From: Basidiobolus meristosporus CBS 931.73
Taxonomy: Eukaryota; Basidiobolomycota; Basidiobolomycetes; Basidiobolales; Basidiobolaceae
NCBI GenBank assembly: GCA_002104905.1
Contig: MCFE01000133.1
Coordinates: 1 to 64,000 of the forward strand
DNA length: 64,000 nt
Direction of reading: 5' to 3'
In this document: piece by piece, positions 1 to 12,465 of the stretch
Numbering within the stretch: the stretch's first letter is position 1
Layout of the letters: each line of letters begins with the position of its first letter
Notes under the pieces: model-generated
The model's database searches: none
What the model was told of the DNA's origin: nothing
Seen by the model: the letters and a program-made list of their open reading frames with translations, nothing else
Made by a program: the position numbers and the translations under genes

Positions 1-2979
1 CGCTTGGACATCACCGGCATTGCGCATAAGAATGCCAGGAAATCGAGCTTCCGAATCATCGGATAGTTCTGCAATAAGTCTAGCAAAGTCCGATTTTTCT
101 TTATAAAACCCCCATAGATCCGGTTGCCTTCCTCTCCGGTTTGACACATTTTCTCCAAATAGTCCTTCTCCAATTCTGGATACTCCTTGGAAATGGCCGA
201 GACGCAAACGCCAAGGAACTGACGAGAAGGCGCTGCCAATAGATCGGCATAATAGGTGAGAGCATTTCTGATCGTGCATGGCCCTTTGATGACTGCTGCC
301 AATGACCGAGAGCTAAGGGACTTGGATGTGGAGCTATCGACCGTCACTTCAAATACTGCCTCTGGTGCGTAGCCAAATGCAATGGCTATTTTTTCAACTA
401 GACCAGGTTCGTTTTCTGGTGAAATCTCCAAATGATCCCCTGCCTGGTACTTCACTTCTTCGGGGAGCTCGACTTCGATGTGACGAGTACTACGGTGGCT
501 CTTTTCAAAGTGCTGCAGCTCCTTATTCGTGATTATACGGGCCTGAGGGGCATCCGTTGACGTTGCTAAGAGCACCCTTGGCCGCTGGTTGTGAATCAGG
601 GGAAATATAGCGTATAGACACGCCAGCGGTAGGGTCCTGAGAGACAGTGCTTCCTAGACTGCTTAGCCCTGAGCCATCCATTCCCTAAGTCGCACAATAA
701 TGAGGCATATATTTTAGCGATCCACTCCGAGAAATCGGCATCGATATCGCCGTCAGCATCTCCTGCTCCAGCTGGAAATATCTGGTCTGCTCCTAACTGC
801 TCCATAGCCTCGTTAACTTTAGTAGGGAAGGCTTGATAGGTTCGCCATTGGCTGTTGCCACAGCCAAATACCATGTAACGGAGTCCTTTCAGCGGTTCAT
901 CTGATTTCTCCCTCTTGGCACTAATGAATTTATCAAACTCCTTGGCATTATCAGGCGGGAATCCATTGTACGTGCTCGTTATGATGAAAACTATGGGCTT
1001 TTCTTTCTCATCTTTGACTTCTTGCTTTTCATATCTACCGGCCTTCAGGACCTCCCACTCGTCTAAAGGAAGCGTGCTCACCTCTTTAAACCCGAGAGTA
1101 ATTGCATTCTTACCAATCCTATTTGCATACTCCTCGGAGAGGCCCATATTTGATCCAAAAAGAATGGTAAGCTTCGGGAGATCCTCACTTGAGGTAATTT
1201 TCTCCAATTGTAAGGGAGTAGCCAGCTCAGTTCTTGGGGTAGGCGAGTCCGGAGGTCGGCTGAGAGGTTGCCTCGGGTAACTCCGTCCTAGCAGCAACCT
1301 TCATGAACAACTGCTCAGGCTTCAATGTAAGTGTGGATGTATTGTAGTGGACTGGCTTGTCATCCACCAGTTGGAACTCGTATTTGCTTAGGATAGTTGC
1401 CAAAATGATTTTTGCCTCCTGTAATTGCGAATTGCATACCGATACAACCGCGTGGCCCTGAGGAGAAGGGCATCCATGCATACTGTGGCCTCTTTGCTTC
1501 TTCAGCTGGTGTAAATCTGTCAGGGTCGAAAACATCGGGTTCGGGCCAGAAGCTGGGATTATGGTGCATTGAATAAATGCTTATTTGTGCAGCAGTGTTT
1601 TTCTCAATTTTGTATCCAAATGGCAGAATGCAATCCTTTGTGCAATACTTGAGGACTGATGAAGCCGGAGGATACATCCTTAAGGCTTCCTTCAGCACTT
1701 GACCAAGATACTTCAGCTGAGAGACTTGTGCACTAGTGGGGGGCTTTTCACCATTGAATCCTGCATTAACCACCTCTTGGAGGACCTTATTTAGGACAGC
1801 TGGGTGCCTCGCAAGTAGATACAGACACCACGAAAGTGTGGTTGAGGTAGTTTCATGGCCAGCAATTAAGAAGGTGAGTACCTGATCGCGAATGACGCTG
1901 TCCGATAATTTTTCGCCTGTGGATTTATCGCGGGCTTCCAGCATAAATCCAAGAAGATCGGAGGTCTTTCCGTTGCTTGAGGGGGTCTTTTTGCGCTGAT
2001 TTAGTACCTCTTCAACGACATTCCTCATCAGATCGATGTTTTTGTCAAATTTGTAGTTGGAATGAATCGGTAATTTCTTCCAATATTGCGAGCGATTCAT
2101 TCTTGTGCGTACCTCTGTCATGCAAAACGACATGGCCTCGATGAAAGGATGCGATGGGGAATCTCTGGATTCAAGCAGCCCAAAATCGTATCCAAACCCA
2201 ACCATTCCAATGGTCTCGAAGGTAATACGGGTCATCCAGTCAGTCACAAGGATGGGTTCATCTGGCTTGAATTGGCCGAATACGTTGGCGAGTTTCAATG
2301 CCAGATGTCCCATTTCCTCGGTGTAAGATTTCATGGCTGTGGATGAAAATGCTGGAATAAGTAGCTTGTGAGCAAGCTTCCATACTTCTTCGTCGGAGCT
2401 TGTTGTGAAAAGGCCATCACCGCCAAGAACCTTCACTTCGGCAAACGGCAGCTCTATCCTCTTGGTGAAGTACTCGCTCTCCTGAGCAATCACCTCTGCA
2501 ATGCTCGGATGATTGGTGACTATCTCTCTGGTCGAAAATATGTAAATCTCAAGTACCGGGCTATCGTACTCCGCAAAGTAGCGCCGTAAAGACGCCGGCA
2601 TGTCCGGCAAAAGCTTTGGGAGTGTACCAAAGAATATACTAGTGGGCGGCGCTGGGATTTCAAGATGGCAGGATTCATTTCCCTGGATATAGGCCACACC
2701 ACTCTCGATAAGGTCTCTGAAAGAATCAATTCTTTGACCTCCGTCGTTGTAGAATTCTATTGTTTGATACGCAGAAATGTTCAGTTTCTCCCCGCAATGC
2801 TTCCTCACATCCTCTATATCCCAGTTGTCTTGTGTCCTGACGATGATTCCGTTCTTCTCGATATCTTGCCCGGAGAAAGCTACAATGATCACACCAGATC
2901 CCTCTCCGCCTTTATGTTTTTCAACGGTCGTTGACGCCTTGTTGGCAGAACCTTTTTTGAATGGACATTCACTTGACAT
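1..2979 (-). pseudogene. CYP505-like self-sufficient P450 fused to P450 reductase, frameshifted and cut by the window edge
   Basis: Fused fatty-acid-hydroxylase type protein: cytochrome P450, then FMN (flavodoxin-like) and FAD reductase domains, the order of the CYP505/CYP102 families. I place the start at 2979 (MSSECPFKKG); the open frame extends upstream to 3078 without support. Visible P450 landmarks are the I-helix AGHETT, the ExxR helix (EALRMYPP) and the heme loop FSSGPRGCIG. The flavodoxin part lies at about 1250-680 (LTILFGSN, FGCGNSQW) and an FAD-binding part is readable from about 540 down to base 1 (RSTRHIEVELP, YQAGDHLEI). The frame changes at four places: just after the heme loop (about 1425), in the P450-FMN linker (1230-1297), after the flavodoxin domain (about 690) and near 545. 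No intron with usable splice sites explains these, so the gene is a decaying copy or carries sequencing indels. About 130 residues precede the P450 proper, an unusual extension. Confidence 0.85.
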
Positions 2980-5100
2980 TGTGGTAGATTGGATTGTGAT
3001 TAGGTGCCTTCGTGTGGTTATATAGTTTCCATGGTGGACCACGTCACCGGATCCTATGGTACCTTGGAAGCCTCGCATTTATGAAATAATCATTTCAGAT
3101 TCAAACCTATTAGATCAACAAACTATAACTATCCAACGAGCAGTGATTTTCGGGTTACTCGGGTCTCACATCAGTGAATGCCGATAATTACCCGATTGAA
3201 ATGAATGTTAAATCATGGTTTAGCGCCGTGGTTTGCTGATATCAGCATCCTTGGTCATAGGTGCAAAGCTTTGGCCATTATACCTGCCCATATCATTTAG
3301 GACTAGGGTTAGCTAAGCACTCTACACGTCCATTAGAAAGAATATGGTGTTTGCTAGTCCATGGCGCAATCACCACCATCGTCACCGTTATCGTCACTGC
3401 TTCTGAAAATCATCGAAGAAAGCATCAGGCATTACAGGAGAGCACTGATCATTGATGTCTGTTATATAGTACGAGTCTATGCAGCTTCAACTTTGAGATT
3501 TGCTCAGCTGCATATATTCCATAGAACTCCTCACTTCCAGCTTATGTAGACTCGACTGGTCACTTTATTTTCTATACTATTAACCTTGAGGTTGATTTCT
3601 ATTTTCTATACTATTAACCCTGAGTGTTTCACCTAGTGAATTTTTGCTCACTTACAAGCCGAAATCCAGGGTAGATGGATCAATTCGGTTAGCATCAGCT
3701 GGCCTCAATTGAATCACCGATTTTTTGGGCTTGACTGACCTTTTCCTTGGATTGGTTGATCACAATATGCAAGGCCCTCCTCGGTTGTGCAGATAACCGA
3801 CACTTTTAGTTGGTCGATGCGTGACTATTATTTACTCTTTCGGGCCTGGAACCGATCATATCTAAAAGTGGAGATTCTCGACATCACCAAATCGGAAGTG
3901 CCCGAGCTACCTAACGAATCTACTTTTTTTCTATGACTAAGCTCTATCGCTTCGGATGACTACTCACGCAAATCACTTGAACACCATATCGCAGCAATCA
4001 ACTTCTCTGAGAAGGAATTCAATAGGTAGTGACGTCGGTGGCATCCCCACATTGTGGCTTCCGCAACTACTGGGACTCATTGAGCTCTAAAAGGTTCAGC
4101 TATTCTGGGAGATGGTTTTGTGCGGTCTCCACTCATACACATCACCTCACTTGGTTACTAGATACTATTCGGTAGAGGCTATGGGAATTGCGCTTTTTTC
4201 CTGACTCACCCCCCCCCCTCGCCATATATAGTGATAAGACTTTAGAATTTGTATAGTGGCGACGTATTTATCAGGGGATTACAATACTGTGTTGGTCCCA
4301 AACATCTCTTTTGTACTTGAGAAGGTTGGAGATGTTTTGAGTAGCCATTGACCCCACTCAAACTGTATCACTTCAAGATGTTTGATTTGCGACTACATCA
4401 CATACGTAATGTATCAAACATAATCCTAGAAGAGCTAGTTTCCTGGAAACTACTAGTCTCGTTCCACGTATTCGGATAGGAGATACGTATATTACGTGCT
4501 ATGATACGGAGCTTCTCGGAGTTTCAAAGTAAGGTTATGGCACGTTCATGAGCCAAAGAGCAGGACGTGTAGATTACCGTTGCGATGTTCGGAATTTATA
4601 CTGCAAAAAGATCTAAAATTGAAAGTTACGGCCCACCCCGCTCCACATTAGAAGCGCGTGCCAAGTTTGTAGCAGCGTATTCACAGTCAGCAAATTATGG
4701 AACACCTCTTTAATAGGACTGGCTAGTTGTAAATTTGGAGCATCCAGCCAACTCGATGGAGCCACTGTAAAACGAATCACAGTAAAGAGCTGTCAGCTAT
4801 TTTGCTTACGATTTTTAGAGCTGATTGTCATTAATGAAGCTATTTTATGAACACTGAAACGGCGTCGGAAGCATATAAGGGGGCTTAGTATGTGATATCA
4901 GGAGGTCGATGAAAACTCATCAAATACCTTGAAATCGTTGGTCGGCAATGACTGATATTTATAGACAGCATGGTAGTTGGTCATTGTCACTCAGCCATGG
5001 GAGAGTAACAATACTTTAGTTCATACGTCACCTGGTAAAAACCATAGGAGCTGGGGCTCACATAGACCACCAACAAAATGCTAACCAATAATATGGATGC
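2980..5100. other. Gene-free DNA upstream of the P450 gene
   Basis: No supported gene. Short open frames here have no recognisable motif and are not conserved-looking. CpG dinucleotides are common, so this stretch has not undergone the decay seen further right. It includes the P450 promoter side and a short direct repeat near 3565. Confidence 0.6.
3565..3626. repeat. Short direct repeat, two copies
   Basis: A segment beginning tattttctatactattaac occurs twice, near 3565 and 3600, with a one-base difference in the shared stretch of about 27 bp. No gene or element boundary is obviously associated. Confidence 0.7.
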
Positions 5101-8040
5101 ACTACTTGGGAAGTTGAAGTGTTAACTCGAATAGAGCGGTGTAATAACAATATGACTTGTGCCACAAAAACTTGGTTACTTGCCATTTACTGCAAATGCT
5201 TTGCTATGTTAGATTTTGTAAATCTCTCGTTCATTGTTTGTGCTCGCTACAGTACCTCAGGTTGTTTCTTGAACTTTGCTCCCATAGTAGCGGTTGGTAG
5301 TTGTGATCTGAGTACGCTTTGAATGCTGTCTCTGTTGCAAATATTTAGTTCAACAAAAATTACTTATGCTCTCTAAGTCTGTACTTGTTCAATTACCAAA
5401 TTATAAAGTGTTGACTAGTGAGTAAGTTTGTAGATCTTGGCTGATTTACCAAGCTATTGAAATCCTGAAAGTCACTATTTCCAAAATATTCTCATCATTA
5501 ATTTTGTGTGTATTTCTATAAGTAAAATGTTACCAACAAGTAAATGCCATAAAAATATCCAGGTTTATCAGATCAAATTTATTCACTTCAGGATTCTGCA
5601 ATAGTATCTACCAGCTGTGAAGTGTGTGCAATGTTCTATAGGCCTTGAAGCATCTCTGTGTAATCTAGCTCCCCCTTAGTGATGATCTATATTAAGTGTT
5701 GTATTTATCCCCAGTCCTAACACCTTAAGCAATTGAGGCTTTACACTTTGGTGTACTTGTCAAAACACTTGTCTAGGCACTTTTATTGCAAGTTTTGTAT
5801 TTGCACCTAAGTTTTAGTATTAGCCTTGCTACTTTATGGGTGACAAGATCTACTGTTCACTGCCCATATTTTATATGAATTTACCTACAATACTTAGATC
5901 AGGATGGCATAGAGTTGTAATAATGGAGCTCTTAGAGTAGTCCAGAAAACTCCAGAATATGGGACTTACTGTTGGATATTTCACAGTTTATATTGCTGGT
6001 GTTTCTGTCAATAACTACAAATGAGTAAGTAAACTATCTGCTCATTAAGCCATTTAATAAAAGCTGTGCAGCCAAAAGTGTCTCCAAGTCACTGCCATTT
6101 CCTTCAAACCTTGCTTTCAATATATGAGTATAATGAAAACTAAGCTGATACAGAGCCAAGGCTAAATAGTCATCATCAATTATATCATTCATTCATCTTT
6201 GGTAGCCAGTAAAGTGATCCAGCCATGCATGAGTTAAAAGCCTTTTATAGTCTTGTTTTGCAGCTTAACATCCACATGGATTTACAACATTCCAGAGAAC
6301 GTTCGAATTGGCATGTAGAGCTATGAGTTCTGCATAATGTTTACTTTTTGTCCATTAGTTTTATATAAATTTTGAACTTTGAGAGGATTCTTTGAAGAAA
6401 ATGCTTAGAATACTATGCCAGTGGTCCCAGAAAGTTGTGAGTAAGTTTTGGGGGATTTTGAGCATGCTGGAACATGCTGATGAGCTCAAGCTAAGTAGAA
6501 TAGCAATATCCTTGAACGGCTTAGGTGTAAGCTGAGTTATCATAAAACCATCACTTGACTCAAACATTGTACAAACTAGTATATGTCACCTACTGATGTG
6601 TATTTGCAAAAAATAAATCTCTGCTACCACATGTTAGTATTAGACTAATTCATTATCCAGAGTAGCAGAAGGCTTGTGTAATAACTTTGCTATCTCCAAT
6701 GCCTCTAGTACTACTACCAGGTACAATGCTATATATGTAGTGTAGGTACATCTATTCCAAACCAGATTCATTTATATTTGGTCTAGTTTTTGTTATTAGA
6801 GCTTTAATAATGCTGAAAGTGATTGGGAAAAGAAGCAGATTGTGTGACTGTTGCTTGTTGAGTTTTTGTGTGTAAAGCTTCATCTCTACTCTTGCATGGT
6901 AATGACAAAACAAACACATACCTTGTGCTTAAGATATTTCATCAAGACATTCACTAATGAAGCAATTAAGTAAAGGCCTGCAGAATATCATCATAATATC
7001 AAACAAGCTCCAACTGTCCCAAAAGTGGCAACTCTCATTATCTCAGGTGCTAGCTTTATAGCAGATTAGTAGACATTCTCTCTAGGGGGCATTTGGCTAA
7101 CTAGCACTTGTAACAAGTTTGGTGATTAGTGGCTTGCTACTAACACCAAAAATTGCAGCCAAAATTTTGAAGCAGAAACACCAGCTGAGCACTAGCAAAA
7201 TACCATTAGAATGACAGCCAAATTCTAGCTTAAAATCCAGTGAGTTTCAGCTTTGAGCTTTTTCATGGGGATTAGGTACCAATCTCATGAGAAGTCACAA
7301 TTTGGAGCCTTCCTATCAGTTCCATAGAGGGAAATTGGCCAAAATACTCTTTGATTAGTGGGCTCCAACTATATGACTGAGCTCAGTGAATACTAGGGTG
7401 TACCTATATAACCTTTGATAGTTTTGGCTGAGTTTCATTGAAGCAGAGCTCTGGCACCTGTAACACATCACTCTAAGCTTTGTATATGTGGATAGCTTTT
7501 AAAATGATGCAACAGCTCTATGCCCAGGATATCTTGTATTACAGGTTTCTGCAATCAGGGCTAACTTTTACTTCCATAGTCTCCCTGACTATCTTAGTGT
7601 GCATCTTGCCATATTAGGAGCTGATTAGTAGCTATTTGAAGGGCTTTTCTTAGCTGAGCTGATATAGTGAGACTGGCACTATGGAATCTCACACACCAAT
7701 ATTTTATAAAATGACACATACTCTGTGTGATAGCTTATAATAGATTAATCCAGCCTATAACTAAGCTACATACAGCTCCTTATTTGCTCACTTTCTTCAT
7801 AACCCATCACAGCTCTCAGTTAATCTGGTTGTAGGTGCTTAGGGTGGTACTGACACTGTTTGGGAGAGCAAATAGTTTATGTAATAATCAGTCAATGATT
7901 TATAGAAGGTAAAAGTGGTATATATGCTTGTACCTGGTCTTGGCAAAAAAAGCACATAAAACATAGTTAGCAAGGTCTCAAGTGCATATGTGCAAAGATT
8001 GGAGCTGCTTGGACAACCTATCAGTATGTCATGTTTGGGG
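5101..8040. other. CpG-poor, AT-rich gene-free DNA, probably decayed transposon sequence
   Basis: No supported coding region. CpG becomes rare after about 5320, with only scattered examples such as those near 6300 and 6515, while TpG and CpA are frequent. This matches the transposon block at the right of the window. I recognise no element family by eye. Confidence 0.5.
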
Positions 8041-8389
8041 TGTTGTAAAAGTTTGTAATCCCACCTAAATATTTACCTAACTTAGTCACTTGAATTATTA
8101 CCCTTCAAATCCTAGAGAATACTGACCAAATTCCTTGTTGGGATTTACTTCAAATATTTTTCACCAAAATACCAGGTACCCAGACATGAATATTCTCAAA
8201 GTTGCCCAAACAGCCCCAAACTTTGCACACATGTTCTTGGGACCTTCTTTAGCCTATTATATGTGTTTTTTATGCCAAGATCTTGTAAAGTATAAATACT
8301 ACTTTTACATTCAATAAATCATCAAGTGAAAACCACATAGTCTACTTGTTCTCCAAATCACTTCCAATATCTCCAAGACTCTTACAACA
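8041..8389 (+). repeat. 5' LTR of the copia element
   Basis: Starts TGTTGTAA and ends TTACAACA, a perfect 8-bp terminal inverted repeat with the TG...CA ends of LTRs. Contains a TATA-like gtataaatac near 8290 and an AATAAA near 8313, as expected for LTR transcription and polyadenylation. Confidence 0.85.
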
Positions 8390-8401
8390 GGTTATGAGTC
8401 C
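8390..8401 (+). promoter_or_regulatory. Primer-binding site matching initiator tRNA-Met anticodon arm
   Basis: The 12 bases ggttatgagtcc directly abut the 5' LTR. Their complement resembles the anticodon stem-loop of initiator tRNA-Met (GGGCTCATAACC, CAT anticodon) with one difference. Drosophila copia uses an internal half-tRNA-iMet primer in the same way; that this element does so is inferred. Confidence 0.65.
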
Positions 8402-9362
8402 CAAGCTGTCACTCTTTGCAATTTCTACTACTGCTATTACTGGAATTTTTCCCTCTGCTGAAAAGTTGGATGGATCTAACTACCAGATGTAAAAGGTGAA
8501 GATGAAGATGCTGCTACAAGAAAGAGGCCTTTGGAATATTGTCATGGGAGAAGAATGCCCTCCTAAAAATGTGGGAGAGGAAGCCTTAAAGTGCCAGAAG
8601 AAAGAACAAAGTGCCTTTAACTGTATTTGCCTTAATGTTAAAGACAAATTGCTAATTCAATGCTCAAGAGCAAAAACAGCAAAAAATGCCTGGAAGGCAT
8701 TAGATGATACCTACCAGTCATGTTCAGCAGCTAAGAAAATGTATCTGAGACAAAAATTCTTTACTACAAACATGCAGCCAGGAGAAGAAATCAAAAATCT
8801 AATTAACAGAATTGCCCTGCTGGTAGATGAAATGGAATCTGTTTGCATACCAACTAATGATGAGGATGTGCTAGTTACCATCCTGAATAGCCTGACAGAC
8901 AAGTTTCAGGGCCTTGTATCAGCCCTAGAGTCAAGAACTAAAGATTTGACCTTAATTTACATATATGGAAGTCTCCTGGATGAAGAATCAAGAAAATCAA
9001 GCACCAATACAAAGGAAGAAAAAAATGCTTTAGTAAGTAATGATCACTAGCAAAGGAGGTACCTAAGACCCTACAAAGATAACAGCAATCTGTTTTGCAA
9101 CTACTGCAAAAGGAAAGGACACACATTAGACCAGTGTCTTGAAAAGAGAGATGATCAGCAAAAGAAGCCTGAATATGGAAATGCTGCAACAACTGAAGAT
9201 AGACTATTCATATCTGCACTAAATATGACCACAAACAAGAATTCTCAGTTGAGGTATATTGACTCTGGAGCATCTCAACACTTTACACACCAAAAAGAAC
9301 TTTTTACCCAATATCAAGAAATTCCAATTAAGAAGGTTTTCATGGGTGACAATACCCTACAA
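8394..9362 (+). pseudogene. copia Gag and start of protease, with in-frame stops
   Basis: The frame begins with an ATG at 8394 that overlaps the primer-binding site. It meets a stop at 8490 where a Trp codon would be expected, stays open from 8496 to 9047, meets a TAG at 9048, and continues in the same frame. The open part is a copia-type Gag (UBN2-like; around ECPPKNVGEEALKC and AWKALDDTY). Beyond 9048 lie a CCHC zinc knuckle (CNYCKRKGHTLDQC, about 9095-9140) and the aspartic protease motif DSGAS (about 9258). Reading frame ends where the repeat at 9363 begins. Both stops fit C-to-T or G-to-A changes. Confidence 0.85.
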
Positions 9363-10091
9363 AAAATAATTTGGTCCCACGGGTGAATCCAATCCAGATC
9401 AGCCGTCAGGATCCTGTTGAGAGACCATCATAATACTAGCAGCTTGGAATCAGTGACCCTCATAATGATCTTATGACAGGATCATGACAGTGTTTTGCTA
9501 ATTTTACAACCAAATAAAGGGATAAAACTTGACAATATTTTATTGGTGCAGTGACAATATTTGCATGGTATTGTTGCGGTCTTTTAGCGCTCTATAACTA
9601 TTTCAAGTGGATCCAGTTGGCCAGGATATCCAATTGCCTTATATGGCAAGAAACTTGACGGTATTTTGACAGCCTCACAGCAAGACTCTGATGACATTAT
9701 ATTGGCAGAATGATGGCCTACAGCTGGTTCTGTATAATGCTACTGTACCAATTTACCAAATGGTATTTCCTTTTTCTACCTCCCCTTGTGCAATACATAT
9801 ATTCCACTGTAGAATCACCTCTCTTTATTTGCTTACCCACTACTACCTAGGGTATTCTGCATATAGTTTGAATCAAAAAGAAACTATGACCTCCTGCTTA
9901 CTAACCTCTACAAATGCACACACCTGCTGCAATTGACATACTCTATCACCTCAACTTTATGGCTTTTTAGTTTGATACTTGCAAAGTTGCCATATATCTT
10001 GTACTGCTGGTATCATATACATCTTGCAAAGATATGCTTGGTTGTTGCCACTTCTGCCATGAATACCTCCTGAATATTTGCAAAGAACTAA
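9363..10091. mobile_element. Dispersed repeat inserted into the copia element (copy 1)
   Basis: This segment interrupts the copia protease frame. It starts aaaataatttggtcc and ends near gaatatttgcaaagaac, and recurs in shorter, more decayed form at 46696-47250. Unlike the surrounding copia DNA it keeps several CpGs (for example at 9380, 9403 and 9574), so it is the younger insertion. No protein domain is recognised. Its borders are set by loss of similarity to copia on each side and by the second copy. Confidence 0.6.
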
Positions 10092-10198
10092 TGTTCTACA
10101 GATGAAACAATTGCAGACATATTCACCAAACAATTAGCTAGAGACAAGTTTGAATGTCTTAGGTCAAAATTAGGACTAGCCAGTATGAGCATTTAGCT

Positions 10199-10207
10199 AA
10201 GTGGGAG
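10199..10207 (+). other. Purine-rich tract before the copia 3' LTR
   Basis: A short purine-rich run (aagtgggag) immediately upstream of the 3' LTR, in the position of the plus-strand priming tract. Confidence 0.55.
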
Positions 10208-10557
10208 TATTGTAAAAATTTGTAATTTCCACCTAAATATTCACCTAACTTAGTCACTTGGATCAATACCTTCAGATCCTAGAGAGTACTGACCAAATTC
10301 CTTGTTGGGATTTATTTAGAATATTTACACCATAATACCAGGTACCCAGAACATGAAAATTTTCAGAGTTGTCCAAACAGCCCCAAACTTTGCACACATG
10401 TTCTAGGGACCTTTTTTAGTCTATTCTACATGTTTGCTATGCCAAGACCATGTAAAAGTATAAATACTACCTTTACATTCAATAAAACACTAAGTGAAAA
10501 CCACATTGTCTACTTGTTCTCCAAGTCACTTCCAGTATCTCCAAGACTCTTACAACA
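10208..10557 (+). repeat. 3' LTR of the copia element
   Basis: Aligns along its length with the 5' LTR. It starts tattgtaa, with the LTR TG mutated to TA, and ends ttacaaca. The TATA-like gtataaatac and AATAAA are conserved. Confidence 0.85.
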
Positions 10558-12465
10558 TTGGATACCTGATGTTTTAGTGAGAATATTGAAGTAAGTCCTA
10601 GCCAGCAATTCAGCCTGAATTTTTTGTGATTTTTGGACTATAAGCTAAATGGCCAAGTTAGCTAAATACTTAAGTGTATTGACAAAGTTTACAACAGATC
10701 CATGGCACCTTTTGTTGTGGCTCCCTCAGCAAATCAGTGCGTTACTTATAATGCTGTATATTGGGAGCCATTCAGGACTGAGTTCCAGGTAAATTTGTAT
10801 ACATATAGGGTATCCTGACCTCAGAGTGAGCATAGGTAGAGCTTGATAAATAATATACAGTGATATGGTTTCTATTTGCTCAAAGCTTTTATCAGTTTTA
10901 GTACTTGGCTTTATATTGGCAATTAAATTAGGTGTACCTATAAATAATGGTATTGTGAGTTTGTCAATTAGCATCACCCTTGAAGAAGCCACTGTGTCTA
11001 TTGGTGAGCAGAGAACACAATATTGCTAACCTTTTATAGCTTTTTTGGCAAATATGTGTATAAATTATCAGCATCTAGTCTGCACCTAAACCATTCATTT
11101 ATCTTAGAACCATTTAGATCTGCTAGGTTATGATTTATTTGCTTGAGAGTTAGTTTGTAAGATATTGACATGTTCTTGGCATTAGTAAAGGCCTGGAAAT
11201 TATCAGGATGTTCAACCTAGTCCAAAAACCCTGGCTTTGCACAATTCTTCCCAGGACATCTTTTAGGGCATTTGTATCATTGATCTTAGAGCATTTCCCC
11301 AAACATATAAATACTTTATTTGAATTCTTCTATTACCTTTGAGACTCTAACATTCACAAAATACCCTTTACTAGCTAGTAAATAACATCTTGACTCTGGA
11401 TTCAAAGCAGTATCAGCCAGGAGTAATAACAGAATAGGGCAGTAGCCTTTATGAGTTATCAACTAGTCAGCAATTCTTCAACCTGAAGAGTTTACATCTA
11501 GCGCTGATAATTATCTTCAGTTTAATAATTCAATATGCAAAAGATACTACTACCAACCATGCCTTCCAGTAGCTTTAAGCCCGCGGATTAGTCAAAAGCA
11601 AAACATGAGAAAATTTTTAGTTGACTACTCAAGTGACTCATTTGCTATATGACTTTTGAAGATTGGCAACACAAGGGGGTTTTATATGTCCTCAAGAGCT
11701 ATGCCCTCTTAGAGTTCCATTAGCTCTAAAGCTTAAATGAAATCTCAAGATATTGAGGAGTGTTGATAAACAAGCATTTTTATAATAATTTTGTTGAGAA
11801 TAAAGGAAGCGGTTACTGGATCTACCAATTAAATATTGTTTCCTCCTTTAGAAGAGGAATTTTTCAACATGAGTTTAGGATCGAAGCAATAGAGTTATGC
11901 TAGTTGCACATATCGCACCCGAATAAGGACATTCTGTGTTCCAACAAAGATAGTCAGAAAATCCAGCATGTTTGGGGGACTTACTTACTAAGCGAATTTT
12001 AGAACCAGACTTTCGTGTATGGAAACTTCAGCACTAATATAGGGTTATATCCGGAACAAGTAATACACGGGCTGTTGCTATATCCATGAAACAACAAGTT
12101 CCTGACTAAGATTAGCAGTCTATCATAGAACCGACGATACGATGGGCTAGGGAGGGTTGAATCATATGTTGCACGCAGCAACGATGTTGTAATGAAGGCT
12201 GGAACTCATCGTTATTACATTGACTCACCTGAATTGTTGCTTGTGCTGAAGATCCCAATTTGCTCTCAAACGACCTTGTGATACAACCAAAATTCTGGCG
12301 AGCTTCCGATTTGTCAAGAAAGCCTTGGCGTGCCACATGGGGTGATAGTGGTTCGACGAGAGAATTCCTATCACTGTTGATGGCGTAAAAATGCTACATT
12401 TCTATAGAAATCGTCCCTCTCAACATCGTATAAAAGATCGAGCTGTAGATCGGATTATATGTATA
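10558..12465. other. Gene-free DNA, CpG-poor until about 11560
   Basis: No supported gene. The CpG-poor composition continues to about 11560; after that CpGs return and the last 900 bp look like ordinary upstream DNA of the SPRY gene. A segment at about 11180-11350 vaguely resembles the copia LTR U3/U5 arrangement (a TATA-like stretch, then gagactctaac) but similarity is too weak to call. Confidence 0.45.

Larger units (their letters stand above)
8041..10557 (+). mobile_element. Broken Ty1/copia LTR retrotransposon
   Basis: Two similar LTRs of about 350 bp bound the element. Inside, in order on the plus strand, are a primer-binding site, a Gag open frame with a zinc knuckle, the protease motif YIDSGASQHF, then a foreign repeat (9363-10091), then only the C-terminal tail typical of copia RNase H (ADIFTKQLA at about 10113), then a purine-rich tract. 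Integrase, reverse transcriptase and most of RNase H are missing, so the copy is dead. The LTRs are visibly diverged from each other, so insertion was not recent. No clear 5-bp target duplication is seen (tgggg on the left, ttgga on the right). Confidence 0.85.

Noticed and set aside
1414-1437. Possible tiny intron in the P450 heme region
   Set aside because: The only GT...AG pair that fits is about 21 nt, too short to splice, and it would delete conserved residues. A one-base frameshift is the simpler reading.
4210-4218. Run of C residues as a structural element
   Set aside because: A single homopolymer with no surrounding repeats; no reason to assign function.
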